A stretch of DNA of 64,000 nucleotides from assembly GCA_009746045.1 (NCBI GenBank), contig RPFO01001450.1:1-64000 (forward strand), read 5' to 3'. This document shows positions 10,100 through 18,869 of the stretch, one piece after another; within the stretch, counting starts at the first letter, position 1; each line of letters begins with the position of its first letter. The position numbers were made by a program, and so were the translations under genes. Under the pieces are notes generated by a model. That model was not told the DNA's origin. It worked only from the letters and a program-made list of their open reading frames with translations, and ran no database searches. Source of the DNA: Mesostigma viride. Lineage: Eukaryota > Streptophyta > Mesostigmatophyceae > Mesostigmatales > Mesostigmataceae.

Positions 10100-10603
10100 A
10101 TGGCAAGGCGTCAGAAATCAGCACGGCGCCGTCCTTCAAGTAAAAGGGGAAAACCGAAGCGTAAGGTCGCACCCCAGTCGCAGGTGACCGCTTCATCGAC
10201 CAACACCATTGTCATCCACAGCGCGCCGGTCCGAAGAGCGGTGAACAAAGGGAAGGTCGCAGAGGCGCGAGGGTTCAAGGATGCCCTTCTCATGGCGTCA
10301 GTGATGGCGAACTCTAGACCGGTCGCGTACCCCCCATTGTCCGCGTATGCCCAACCGGCCCCTGTCGCGCCGGCTCCCGAACCGGTTGTCGTCGATGAAG
10401 CAGTGGCGGCACCCCCGGAGCCTGCGGGTGTACCTGTCGGGAAACGAGTCCAGGTGGGAGGCGCGAGGTGGAAATGCCCACAACCCGGGTGTAAGAGCAC
10501 GTTCGCAAACGAAAAAAACCTCCTGCTGCATCTCAGGAGGGTCCACAACACGGTCGTGGGAATTCCAAAAGAAGGCGCTGAAAAAAATCTCACAGAAGAG
10601 TAA
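10100..10603 (+). CDS. Basic protein with a C-terminal C2H2 zinc finger
   Basis: The intact 167-aa frame has three parts. Residues 1-25 are an Arg/Lys-rich stretch (ARRQKSARRRPSSKRGKPKR) suited to nucleic-acid binding and nuclear import. The middle (about 75-115) is Pro/Ala-rich. Residues about 125-152 form a C2H2 finger in WKCPQPGCKSTFANEKN...HLRRVH, with Cys spacing C-x4-C, x12, then H-x4-H. It begins 22 bp after the previous stop and ends 2 bp before the next ATG. A DNA-binding late regulator or a packaged basic core protein are both possible. The motif is clear; the role is inference. Confidence 0.7.
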   Translation: MARRQKSARRRPSSKRGKPKRKVAPQSQVTASSTNTIVIHSAPVRRAVNKGKVAEARGFKDALLMASVMANSRPVAYPPLSAYAQPAPVAPAPEPVVVDEAVAAPPEPAGVPVGKRVQVGGARWKCPQPGCKSTFANEKNLLLHLRRVHNTVVGIPKEGAEKNLTEE

Positions 10604-10605
10604 AC

Positions 10606-10773
10606 ATGAGCAGCCCGCTGTTCACTGACGCCGAGATGCTCGAGATCTCTCAATGGATGACCCTCCATCCAAATGTCCCGCGAGAGTTCATTGAGGCAGC
10701 CATGCTCTACTGTAGAAGAAGCCACTCACAGGGAAGACAAGCGCGCCATGAAAAGGGCATCGGCGAAAATTGA
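10606..10773 (+). CDS. Small acidic unknown protein, probably frameshifted
   Basis: A 55-aa frame opens with MSSPLFTDAEMLEISQWMT two bases after the zinc-finger gene. From about 10690 a different frame looks more protein-like (EEATHREDKRAMKRASAKIE, then FGTNEITSELLSEE) and runs to 10948, overlapping the start of the penton-like gene. This break would need one extra base to be removed or two missing bases restored, unlike most others in the element. No family is recognised. Confidence 0.35.
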   Translation: MSSPLFTDAEMLEISQWMTLHPNVPREFIEAAMLYCRRSHSQGRQARHEKGIGEN

Positions 10774-10841
10774 GGAAGGCGTCGTCAAGGTTTTTGGGAC
10801 AAACGAAATTACTTCTGAGCTATTGTCAGAAGAAGTGGCCG

Positions 10842-11705
10842 ATGAAGGAGTTCATCCAGGAAACGCTGACACTCACTCTTCGCACGGAGAACCGAACTCG
10901 CGGGACGCTAGTGGATCCGGTATGGGACATCCCGGCGGGACTCCTTGACGATTATCACGACGTCGGGCTTACCCTCATGACCATCCCGTTTGAACAGACT
11001 CACATCAGCGAAGGAAACCGATACTTCACTGTCCGTTTGTCTGGCAGCGAGTCCCCTACGAAGGTGACCTTGCCGCTCGGCTCGTACACGACTATCGAAA
11101 ACCGAAAAAACATAGAGGAAGCTTTGAAGGCGGTAGATCCTGGGTTCTCGGTCACGTACAACAGGGCGACTAGTCTTTTTACCGTGACAAATGCCACCGA
11201 GTTCTCTGTCGCGGTGGATGAGCCCACGGGCCGGGTGTTGGGGCTCATGGAAGGATCATATCCTTTCACAGGTGTCCTCGCTAGCAACCGGCCAGCAACG
11301 AATGGGAGACTGAGAATGGTGTATGTATACAGCGACATCGTTCGAGGAAACGTGATATCATCGTCGACAGGCACGGGATATGGAGGCCTTTTGGCCGTCT
11401 GTCCCAACATGTCGCAGTTCTTAGAACCCATTGTTTGGCAGGCAGCGACCCCTTTGTGGCAGCATCTCAAGGACTCTCCCAGCAACATCACGATCCGACT
11501 GCTCGACGAGGACGACGCTCCTATAACTGTCTACTCGGATTGGGCTCTTCAGCTCTCCTTCCGCATAAGCCCTCAGAAGGCGATGGGAATAGAGGCGAGG
11601 AAGATCGGGAGCGTTTTGAAGTATATGGCCCTTGACAGGACCGTCCAGCCACAAACCAGATTTATTTCTCAGCCATCTAGTACTATCGAGGACGATGAAA
11701 GTTAA
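10842..11705 (+). CDS. Penton / minor capsid protein (single jelly-roll type)
   Basis: 287 aa from the ATG at 10842; a longer frame from 10770 is possible but its extra N-terminus is unconvincing. The N-terminal part has DPVWDIPAGLLDDYHDVGL, the pattern I associate with PLV/polinton penton proteins. The C-terminal third has NITIRLLDEDDAPITVYSDW and LQLSFRI, resembling the closing strands of the jelly roll. Penton proteins form the five-fold vertices of the icosahedral capsid and partner the major capsid protein, which is encoded 360 bp downstream. The stop overlaps the next gene's start (11695), suggesting coupled expression. The gene is intact. Assignment is by pattern and context; a structure prediction would settle it. 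Confidence 0.65.
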   Translation: MKEFIQETLTLTLRTENRTRGTLVDPVWDIPAGLLDDYHDVGLTLMTIPFEQTHISEGNRYFTVRLSGSESPTKVTLPLGSYTTIENRKNIEEALKAVDPGFSVTYNRATSLFTVTNATEFSVAVDEPTGRVLGLMEGSYPFTGVLASNRPATNGRLRMVYVYSDIVRGNVISSSTGTGYGGLLAVCPNMSQFLEPIVWQAATPLWQHLKDSPSNITIRLLDEDDAPITVYSDWALQLSFRISPQKAMGIEARKIGSVLKYMALDRTVQPQTRFISQPSSTIEDDES

Positions 11706-12051
11706 TTTTGGAGCAATCGGAAACGTGGCTAGACGCGTGGGAGAGTTTGCCGGCAACGCTATCAAGAGGGTCGGCGACGGGGCGGCCATCGTGTCAGCTG
11801 TCAAGAAAGCCGGGCACGTCGCTGGCGAAGTCATCTCAAAAATTGGCGACGGGGCGCGGGCTGCCAAACAGGCGGCGGGCATTGTCGATTCCGCGCTCGG
11901 ACACATCCCATCCAACATGATCGCGAAGAGTACGCTGCTCGGGAAAGCGTACTCGGTCGCAAACACTGGTCTGAGCGCCTTGTCCAACCTCGAAAGACGG
12001 GTTGATGGAGCGAAGGTAAAAAATCCCATACTCGGCCAGCTTCTTCAGTAA
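11695..12051 (+). CDS. Small basic amphipathic protein between penton and major capsid genes
   Basis: 118 aa starting at the ATG at 11695, which overlaps the penton stop; a longer in-frame start at 11632 lies within the penton gene and is unlikely. It is Ala/Gly/Val/Lys-rich with repeated amphipathic helices, and contains two similar segments (KRVGDGAAIVSAVKKAG and SKIGDGARAAKQAAG), suggesting an internal duplication. Intact, with a 15-bp gap to the major capsid gene. In adenoviruses and polintons a membrane-active or core-linking minor protein occupies a comparable functional niche, but I see no sequence proof of homology. Confidence 0.6.
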   Translation: MKVNFGAIGNVARRVGEFAGNAIKRVGDGAAIVSAVKKAGHVAGEVISKIGDGARAAKQAAGIVDSALGHIPSNMIAKSTLLGKAYSVANTGLSALSNLERRVDGAKVKNPILGQLLQ

Positions 12052-12066
12052 AAATATCTCATTCGA

Positions 12067-13371
12067 ATGTATACACAATCTATGGCTTCGGACAATTCCT
12101 GGTACTCGCGCGCTATCCCCAAGTCCATGCAATACCTCGTGAAGGCGCTGGGTCAGCACACGACTCAACGAGTCCATCTCAGCACCCTCTCAGCAAGCGA
12201 CGGCATCAAACAAGGGTCTGTGGTCGCGGTCGCCTCCCCACGTCCGGGTTCGTGGACTTGCACTCCTTCGCAATGTTTTTCACGGGGACCCCCACGACCA
12301 CGGCGGGGTTCGCAAAGTTCCCCGCGTACACGTCCTCCATCATCAGGCGCCTCGAGGTACTGGCAGGAGGTCAGACCGTCGACAGCATCAACGACTACTC
12401 CCAGCTGTTCCATACGCTGCTCTCGGTGCACGGCGGTGTCGAGTACAATCTCGCGCAGGCTCCCGCTGGTTGGTCGAAGAATAACAACATCGTCACCGCT
12501 GACGTGGCTGGCACTCTCACAAACAACGTGAAGGCAAACACCGCAGTGGACGGCGTCATTGACCACTTTTTGGGATTCCTGAGCGGCGAGCCTCGGATCG
12601 TGGATCTGAGTCTCTTCCCCCCATCGAGATCCGAATCACACTCATGGACGGAGGGGTGATGCTCCTAGCGTCGCAGGCAGCTGCTGCTGGCGATGGCATC
12701 GTGGCCGTTCCAGCAGCGACAGGTGTTGGTTTCGAACTGAGCAACATCCACTTTAGCATCGACACGTACAGGTTCCAAGAAGATATCGTGGGCCAGATTT
12801 TCTCGTCCAGGCTTGCCGAGGGTGGAACTCTCTCCTTCAAGTGGCGGACGTGGCAGTCACCAAACAGTCGCTCGGGACTCGCACTCCCTATGCCATCAAG
12901 GCGTCGCTGTCTTCCGCGTCCGCCAGCAAACTCCTGGCGATTCAGGTTGCTGCCGGCGCGGACGTGACCAACGCATCTGGCAATACGATGTTCAATCACA
13001 TCGCGGATGGTATGACTTCCTACCAATACGACATCAACGGATCCAACCTGGCGCCTGGATACCGTACGAACGCAACGGAGGCGTGGATCAATCTGTTGTC
13101 CGCGTTCGGTGACCAAGGGAATGTTTTGTCCTGTGTCCGTGAGGGCATGACTCCTACCACGTGGCTAAACAACAACTTCACGATGGCGTGTCACCTTAAT
13201 ATGCCGTGTGCCGGTCCAGAGTACATGAGCGGCCTTGACCTTCGTGGCACGGCATCGGTGGTCACGCTGCGAGTCGAGAAGGGAGCAACGGACTGCATTT
13301 CCTACATCTTCACGGAATGCGAATCAAAGATGGACATCGCTGCAGGCAGGCAGGCAGCCGTGTACCTCTAA
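12067..13371 (+). pseudogene. Major capsid protein, three frameshifts
   Basis: Four consecutive frames make one protein of about 435 residues. They are 12067-12235 (MASDNSWYSRAIPKSMQYL from an alternative ATG at 12082), 12252-12616 (DLHSFAMFFTGTPTTTAGF), 12644-12835 (GFELSNIHFSIDTYRFQED) and 12841-13371, ending in FTECESKMDIAAGRQAAVYL. Breaks fall at C4 (12236-12239), C6 (12617-12622) and CC (12834-12835), and each needs one extra base. The size, position after the penton gene and C-terminal pattern fit the double-jelly-roll major capsid protein of PLVs, which builds the icosahedral shell. A single functional chain cannot be made from this copy, so it is a pseudogene unless the assembly is wrong. 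Confidence 0.7.
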
Positions 13372-13380
13372 AAAATATAT
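13369..13380 (+). promoter_or_regulatory. A-rich intergenic motif repeated between late viral genes
   Basis: The stop codon of the major capsid gene is the start of TAAAAAATATAT, 20 bp before the next ATG. Very similar A-rich strings begin at the stop codons at 10075 (TAAAAATCTA), 12049 (TAAAAATATC) and 13560 (TAAAAAATAAT), each 9-26 bp before the next ATG. A shared late-gene promoter or a transcript-end signal is likely. The repetition is visible; the function is inferred. Confidence 0.35.
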
Positions 13381-13399
13381 ACGTGTGTAATGACAAACG

Positions 13400-13569
13400 A
13401 TGGACTACTTTCGAGACCCTAGCATCACAGCTAATCCGTTTAACAGGTTGAAGTTGATTTTGACATTCCTGAAATGGCAGATTCTGGTCTGTCCATGACA
13501 ATGCCAGCTAGACGAGCATTGCCCCTTCTCCCCACCTTCAAGTATCCGCTACCAAACTCTAAAAAATAA
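13400..13569 (+). pseudogene. Small unknown viral protein, one frameshift
   Basis: Starts at the ATG at 13400 (MDYFRDPSITANPFNR) and continues in the -1 frame after GG at 13446-13447 (EVDFDIPEMADSGLSM) to YPLPNSKK at the stop at 13569. About 56 residues in total. It lies between the major capsid gene and the fibre-like gene and is bracketed by the A-rich motif on both sides, which supports it as a separate gene. No family is recognised. Confidence 0.45.
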
Positions 13570-13595
13570 TGTGACGATGATATTATATTAGCTCC

Positions 13596-15284
13596 ATGTC
13601 GTTTGATTATGGTATTTGTCCTGCTTTGATTCGCAAGAAGCGCAAACCGGCAAGGACAGCGCCGTCAATCACGTTAACAACCACACGGACTGTATCCTAG
13701 CGCGGTACCGATTACAATGACAGCAGCATTCAGCGAAACAGTCACCGGGTTCACCTTGGGTGATATCGTTGTCATAAATGGTACTGCATCTGGTTTAACG
13801 GGTAGCGGCGCCTCTTACACATTCTCTGTGACTCCAGCTGTAGCTTATTCACTGACAACAGTCACTGTTGGAGGGAACGCAGCAAGCAGCGTGCTAGGAA
13901 CCGGCAACACCGCAGCAACTCCGTTAGTCTTCACGTATTCGCCACCTCCAACGGTAACCCTCGCGACGACCGCGGGCTTGACGCCATCCTCATCGCCCGT
14001 GGACGTGACAGCCACGTTCAGCAGGTCGGTGACGGGGTTCGCGTTGGGCGACATCACCGTGACCAACGGGACCGCCGCCAACCTGACCGGAAGTGGGGCG
14101 TCGTACGCCTTCCAAGTGACGCCAACCATCGCCAATTCTTCAACGAACGTCAGCGTGGGCGCGGGCACTGTTGTGGACGCATCGACAGGGAACGCCAACG
14201 CGGCTCTAACACACTGTCGTTCACGTACTCGGCAAATCCGTCGGTGACTCTTGCGTCCGGAACTCCGACGGGTGCTGTTTATCCGATCACGGCCACTTTT
14301 AGCACATCGGTCACTGGGTTCACGTTGGGCGACATCGCCGTGACCAACGGAACCGTGTCCAACTTGCTGGGAAGCGGTGCCACGTACACATTCGATGTGA
14401 CCACTACCATGTCGGACTTCACGACGACGGTAAGCGTGGGCGCGGGCGCCGTGACGGGCGCAACGTCAGGGCTTGGAAATGCATCATCCAACACGCTGTC
14501 ATTCACGTACTATTACAACCCGGCAACAGACCCAGCGTTGTTTGCGTGGTACGACCCGTCAGACAGCGCCACGGTGTTCAGCGACGCGTCGGGCACAACC
14601 CAGCAAAACACGGCAGGAGGGAACGTGATGCGCGTGAAAGACAAGGGACCGAATGGGTACCACGTGACACAGGCCACTTCCACCAAGTGTCCTACGCTGG
14701 ATGCGGCGGAGCTTAACTCGAAACGGTCCCTCCGCTTTATCAACTCGCGGTCTGGCTTGTTAGCGTCCGTGAGCAATTTCTGGAGCGCGATTGGGGTCAG
14801 TGCGAGCATCCTCCTAGTCGCCAAACAGCTAACGACTGCAACGTATCCAGAAATAGGGGGTTATACGGGTATTAGAGGTTATATGCTTGGATCGACGGAT
14901 GGCAATGGTTATCTCATGTCTTATCAGTCAGAGGTACAGACCGTTCTCCTATTCGCTCCCGGTAGTGTATACGAAACCGTGAGCACCAGGGCTCAGTTCT
15001 TTGACAACAAGGCACACGTCATGGCGATTTCATGCAACAGCAGTACAAACGCACTTTTCACCCGCTTCGACGGAAGAGCTGGTTATAACAGAATCGGATC
15101 GGACCCTACAACTGGTTCAGGAAATCTCGCTATTGGAGGAGACTCATCCAACGCGAGTCGTGCCTTTGACGGGTGGATCGGCGAGATCCTTATCTACAAC
15201 ACAGCCAAGACGTCAGCGGAACTTGAACGGATCCGCGGGTATCTCGTGGCCAAGTGGGGCACTCCCGCCGCCATCCCAGCGTAG
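13596..15284 (+). pseudogene. Fibre-like protein: bacterial Ig-like repeats plus LamG-like C-terminal domain
   Basis: The start is the ATG at 13596 (MSFDYGICPALIRKKRKPAR). After a break near 13683-13700 there are three tandem Ig-like repeats of about 85 residues each, with the diagnostic pattern TATFSxSVTGFxLGDIxVTNGT: about 13717-13950, 13960-14215 and 14220-14510. These match bacterial Big-type Ig-like domains of surface adhesins. From about 14515 the protein changes to a lectin-like jelly roll (DPALFAWYDPSDSATVFSD through FDGWIGEILIYNTAKTSAE), as in LamG/concanavalin-like domains. It ends at 15284. A second break near 14203-14206 needs one extra base. The layout suggests a host-attachment fibre; domain recognition is strong, the attachment role is inferred. 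Confidence 0.7.
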
Positions 15285-15317
15285 AAACTATTATCTCTTC
15301 CAATTTGTAATAAAGCA

Positions 15318-15881
15318 ATGGAATACCCACCTATTATCAAATAGTGCTAGATTCCAATGCCTCTGAAAACGTGATTGACTCCACCACCGGGTTACGTCAA
15401 TTTAGAATCAAACCAGACCCGAGGGCGCCCATCATTGACAGTACATGGCGTGGTGGTGTGCATTATGCCTACGTTGACGCAGTACCTTTTGATGAGGACC
15501 ATGCTATTGTCGGGCTTGTTTCCCCGAGTTTCTCCGGTGGTGAGCATAACCAACAGGATTGCATTGTTTTATGCACAGAGACTGTCATGCTGGATCAGAC
15601 GGGGACATCTTTTCTTACGCCATGATCAACGAACACGCGTTTTTTAACTAAAGAACCCACACCTGTTCAGAAACGGAGGACATATTACGGTAGGAGCGTC
15701 GTACATTGACAGACTTGACGGAAACGAGACTCAATTCCCCCGTTGCAGACGAATGGTTTTTTGTGCATCCTACGTTTTGAAAAGATTCGCGGGTTCAACA
15801 AGTGCAATTGTCATGGCAAGTAATTTCTCGCATCATATATGGGTGGTTGCTTCGGAAAATTCACTCTCGTGGACACTCTAG
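15318..15881 (+). pseudogene. Unknown viral protein of about 185 residues, three frameshifts
   Basis: From the ATG at 15318 (MEYPPIIK) the reading slips at AAA 15339-15341 into the long frame containing SNASENVIDSTTGLRQFRIK and PFDEDHAIVGLVSPSF. It slips again near 15595 into GDIFSYAMINEHAFFN, and again near 15640 into NGGHITVGASYIDRLDGNE, ending SENSLSWTL at the stop at 15881. Each break is explained by one missing base. The repeated G-x-V/I and aromatic pattern suggests a beta-sandwich, possibly a tail- or fibre-associated protein, since it follows the fibre-like gene. No family is recognised. Confidence 0.45.
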
Positions 15882-16165
15882 AATCTTCGTTCAGGCGCTT
15901 GACAAGTGACCCAGTTGATTACTCGCACGCTTACGAGTCTTTTTACCTAAATTCACGTCCCAGAACTCGCCACGTGGTAGAGGCCACCTTAGACTTGCAT
16001 CGCTCCGAAATTTAGCCAAGTTCGACACTTGTACAAGTCCAGCCACCTTCGCGTCCTGTCCAGGCCGTGCCAGCAGACGTAACGGACCTTGGCACATTGT
16101 GCACAAATAGGCAAAATCACGTGCAAGTCACGCATCTCACGTTGCCAAGCTCTCTGCCGGTAGCC

Positions 16166-16741
16166 ATGGCTTCCCGAAACGCAGGGCCTTGCGAGAAGGC
16201 GTTGGCAATGCTTGGAAAAATCCTCGATGGTCTCGAGGACGGCCAGACAAAGATATCTGACCAGCTCGCACACCTGACGCACAAGGTCTCCCTTCTTTCC
16301 GGAAACGAAGGTGCTGTTGGAGGCACCGGACCTACCTGCGAGGTCTTCAAGATTCACGACGCCGGATATGACGATGTCGACCGCAAGACGCCAAAAATTT
16401 GCGTCGAGTGGGTCTACGAGAAGAATGCGGCAAAGCCGAGGAAGGTCGAGGACCGCTGCGAGTGGATTCGCCTCGACCAAGCCGACGGGTGCGTTAAGAT
16501 GGTTGACGATTTCCTCAATGGCTTCTCCAAGTCCAAGCGCCAGCCAGGCATTTCCCCCATTGCGCTCTACAGGGCATGGGAGGAGGTAAAGAAGGGTTTC
16601 GAGGACGCAAAGACCGCCACTTCCAATGGCAGGAAGAGGAGCCGCGAGGAAGCGTCAAGCTCCCACGGCCATGTCTACAAGAGGAAGACCGGCTCGAACG
16701 TTGTGAAGAGCCAGACTGGAAACTCCAAGGACAAGGAGTAG
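16166..16741 (+). CDS. Unknown protein with basic C-terminal tail at the right edge of the virus
   Basis: 191 aa from the ATG at 16166 (MASRNAGPCEKALAML); an in-frame ATG at 16067 gives an unlikely leader. Residues 8-45 could form a helix or short coiled coil. The middle (about 75-155) is a compact mixed region with KTPKICVEWVYEKN and CEWIRLDQADGCVK. The last 40 residues are Lys/Arg/Ser-rich with a nuclear-localisation-like GRKRSREE. It is completely intact while the genes just to its left are shredded. It could be the last viral gene, kept by selection, or an acquired or host gene. No family is recognised. Confidence 0.55.
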   Translation: MASRNAGPCEKALAMLGKILDGLEDGQTKISDQLAHLTHKVSLLSGNEGAVGGTGPTCEVFKIHDAGYDDVDRKTPKICVEWVYEKNAAKPRKVEDRCEWIRLDQADGCVKMVDDFLNGFSKSKRQPGISPIALYRAWEEVKKGFEDAKTATSNGRKRSREEASSSHGHVYKRKTGSNVVKSQTGNSKDKE

Positions 16742-17059
16742 ATTGTCGTCTTGTTGACGACGGCAACGAGCTTGCCATTTTCGCTCTTGTCGAGCTGATA
16801 ACGAATGTAAACGTGTTATAAATTTTAATGAATTCGTTTATGCAGTATACAACGCGTCAATGCATGATGAAAACAATTTTCATTCGTCTCGAAATGCAGT
16901 TCTAACTGCAGGTTAAAAATCCAGAGTAAACCTCTTATGCATCGACACAGGTCGTGTGGGATTCTTGCATAGGTCGTCTGAGTTTCCAGATTAATAAACC
17001 CTAACACTCTGCACACCCCGCCGCGCGGCCCTCGCCGGCTCCCTCACCCTGCGAGGACA
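16742..17059. other. AT-rich non-coding stretch, probable viral right end
   Basis: No supported gene. The stretch is AT-richer than the host flank, and base composition shifts to GC-rich host-like sequence at about 17020 (CCCCGCCGCGCGGCCCTCGC). I looked for a matching inverted terminal repeat near 2450-2690 and saw none, so the exact virus end is not fixed. Confidence 0.35.
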
Positions 17060-17439
17060 TGGCGAAAAATTGGGCGGTCTTTTCTTAAGAGTAAGTACGT
17101 GCAATTTTTCGCCACATCCAACAACCCACGCCACCTCAGCGCCGGCCAGTGGGGGGAGGTGGCGAAAAATTGTCCGTTCTTTCTCTTAAGAGTAACTAAG
17201 GACAATTTTTCGCCATCACTCTCACACCTTGACAAAAACACCTCCTATGACCCGCGCCAAGGGGTGGCAGGGTGGCGAAAAATTGTCCGTTCTTTCTCTT
17301 AAGAGTAACTAAGGACAATTTTTCGCCATCACTCTCACACCTTGACAAAACACCTCCCATGACCCGCGCCAAGGGGTGGCGGGTGGCGAAAAATTGTCCG
17401 TTCTTTCTCTTAAGAGTAACTAAGGACAATTTTTCGCCA
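17060..17439. repeat. Four-copy hairpin repeat
   Basis: Units start near 17060, 17161, 17274 and 17386. The last three each contain TGGCGAAAAATTGTCC and its exact inverse GGACAATTTTTCGCCA, a 16-bp perfect inverted repeat, flanking about 24 nt with the central palindrome CTCTTAAGAG. The first unit is diverged (arms TGGCGAAAAATTG / CAATTTTTCGCCA). Between hairpins the last three copies share a linker containing CTCTCACACCTTGACAAAA. Period is about 113 bp. It could be a MITE-like element or a structured DNA/RNA site; it sits right beside the viral boundary. Confidence 0.75.
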
Positions 17440-17557
17440 TCCTTGTCACACCCCAAACACACCATCACAACTGCCGGGGGGGTGGTGACAGATGCCAGCC
17501 TAAATGTAACAACCTGGTGAGCAGTGGTGGCAGGGGGGCACTTTTGTTTTTGCAAGT

Positions 17558-17589
17558 GGTTTAGGGTTTTAGGGTTTAGGGCTTAGGGT
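17558..17589. repeat. Short interstitial telomere-like tract
   Basis: GGTTTAGGGTTTTAGGG followed by TTTAGGGCTTAGGG matches the plant/green-algal TTTAGGG telomere repeat over about four units. It is too short to be a telomere and is a typical interstitial remnant or repair scar. Confidence 0.7.
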
Positions 17590-17802
17590 GAGACCCATCC
17601 TAGGCCGCGGTCACTATAGGGTCACTATAGGGGTGGCAGATGCCAGCATAAGGGTGGTGCACTTCTCCTAGTCGCGATGACGGAATGATGACGGAATGAT
17701 GATGGAAGCTACTTTATTAATTATCTTTAATTCGCCGGTATAATTAATTAAGAACATCTAGCTCTAGGTTTTTCCGAGCGTCCGCCATCAGAGTCTCTGT
17801 AT

Positions 17803-18308
17803 CATGGCATGCCTCGTGTTTCGGACGAGATTAGACAGCGTAGGATAGCATTTGTAGGACACCTTGCACGTACCAGCCAGGTCGACACCACCCTTGGTCT
17901 GGCCGGCCCCCAGCGGCTTGGACAGCCAGGGCGGCACATTCTGACCTGGCCTGGCCCCACGGACATTCCCAAAAGGGTAGGGAAACCTGTCACCAACTAC
18001 GTTCAGATGCTGCTGGACGACCTCGTGGTCCCAGCCCAGTTTGAGCACCGCATCCACTCTCTCTCCCGTCTTTGGACTGCCATGCAGGACAAGACGCGGT
18101 GGAAGAAGATTGTCAAGGCGCACACGCCCGACCCTGTGGGCAAGCCACCTCCCCCCAAGCGGAGGAGGCGTTTTGAAGTGCAGTTAGGATTTTCTAGATA
18201 GTTAGGATAGTTCGATCACGCGGCTTCCTCCACCCCACCCATCATGAAATATGTGCTACATGACCTCCCCACGGAGGCATGTTATAATTTAATTTAATTT
18301 AATTTAAT
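17803..18308 (+). mobile_element. 3' end of a non-LTR retrotransposon (LINE), truncated
   Basis: The frame at 17809-18201 carries RQRRIAFVGHLARTSQ, the RRhxFhGHhxR pattern that closes the reverse-transcriptase polyprotein of many LINEs, and a basic proline-rich tail (KPPPPKRRRRFEV). After the stop, a 3' UTR containing ATATGTGCTACATGACCTCC leads into an (AATTT)n tail ending at about 18308. The reverse-transcriptase core is absent, so this is a 5'-truncated insertion. A related but different fragment lies at 38.4-39.4 kb. Confidence 0.65.
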
Positions 18309-18490
18309 TTAATCTAGCTCTGTGGGGAGCATATGTAACACACATCCCTGCGAAGGGGCATATGGGTTTTTAATACAGTCTGGGCTACATGTACAACCTG
18401 CAGGCATGCATGTGGAGGATGTAAACTGCCACCGGCCTGCTCGGGGTGCACAATGTGCACCTGCACCACCATGATGGATCATGCATGGAT
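18309..18490 (-). repeat. Dispersed short repeat, reverse orientation
   Basis: Reverse-complement copy of a family also seen at 39440-39660 and 42835-43110. Shared landmarks on the plus strand are TGGGGAG...ATATGTAACACA, CCCTG..AAGGG.CATATG.TTTT.AATACA, and GGTGCACAAT. It abuts the (AATTT)n tail of the preceding LINE fragment tail-to-tail, since the LINE 3' sequence ATATGTGCTACATGACCTCCCC is itself the inverse of this repeat's end. It is probably the 3' portion of the same or a mobilised SINE-like family. Confidence 0.6.
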
Positions 18491-18869
18491 CCCGATCATC
18501 TTCCGAGGAAGCAATAGGAGTGGTTGCGGTGCCGTGCTCGGCGTCTTGGAAAGCCGCAATGAGGGCCCGGAGGCAAGGGGCCTGCGCGTAGCTCAAGAAA
18601 ACAGAAAGGCGAAGCTGGGGCTCGTCCAGGGGGTCGTCCTCACGCATTACCTCGCTGGAAAAAGGAGCCGAAGGCGGAGGGATCTGGCTGTCCATCTCGT
18701 CGGCTGGGCCGGAGCAATGCCGCTTTGACGAGGCGTTAATGGCCACCTCGGCAGTCGGTGGCTGCGTCGCAATGGTTTCCGCAGCTTCGACTAGTTGCGT
18801 AATGGTGTGAGGCACTGAATCCTCCCCATCGGCGGGGGGAGGGGAGGCGGCTGACGGTGATTCCGCCAT
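18491..18869 (-). CDS. Possible hypothetical exon (low confidence)
   Basis: A frame starting at the ATG at 18869 (MAESPSAASPPPADGEDSVP) runs about 125 residues, with a helical segment (ITQLVEAAETIATQ) and LSVFLSYAQAPCLRALIAAF, before entering the dispersed repeat at 18490. It could be the 5' end of an element-encoded ORF1-like protein or a real first exon disrupted by the repeat. No splice donor or family is evident. Confidence 0.25.

Noticed and set aside
2450-17059. Terminal inverted repeats bounding the provirus
   Set aside because: AT-rich strings near 2470 and 16820 look alike (AATTCG, AAATTTTA), but no extended inverted match could be followed by eye.
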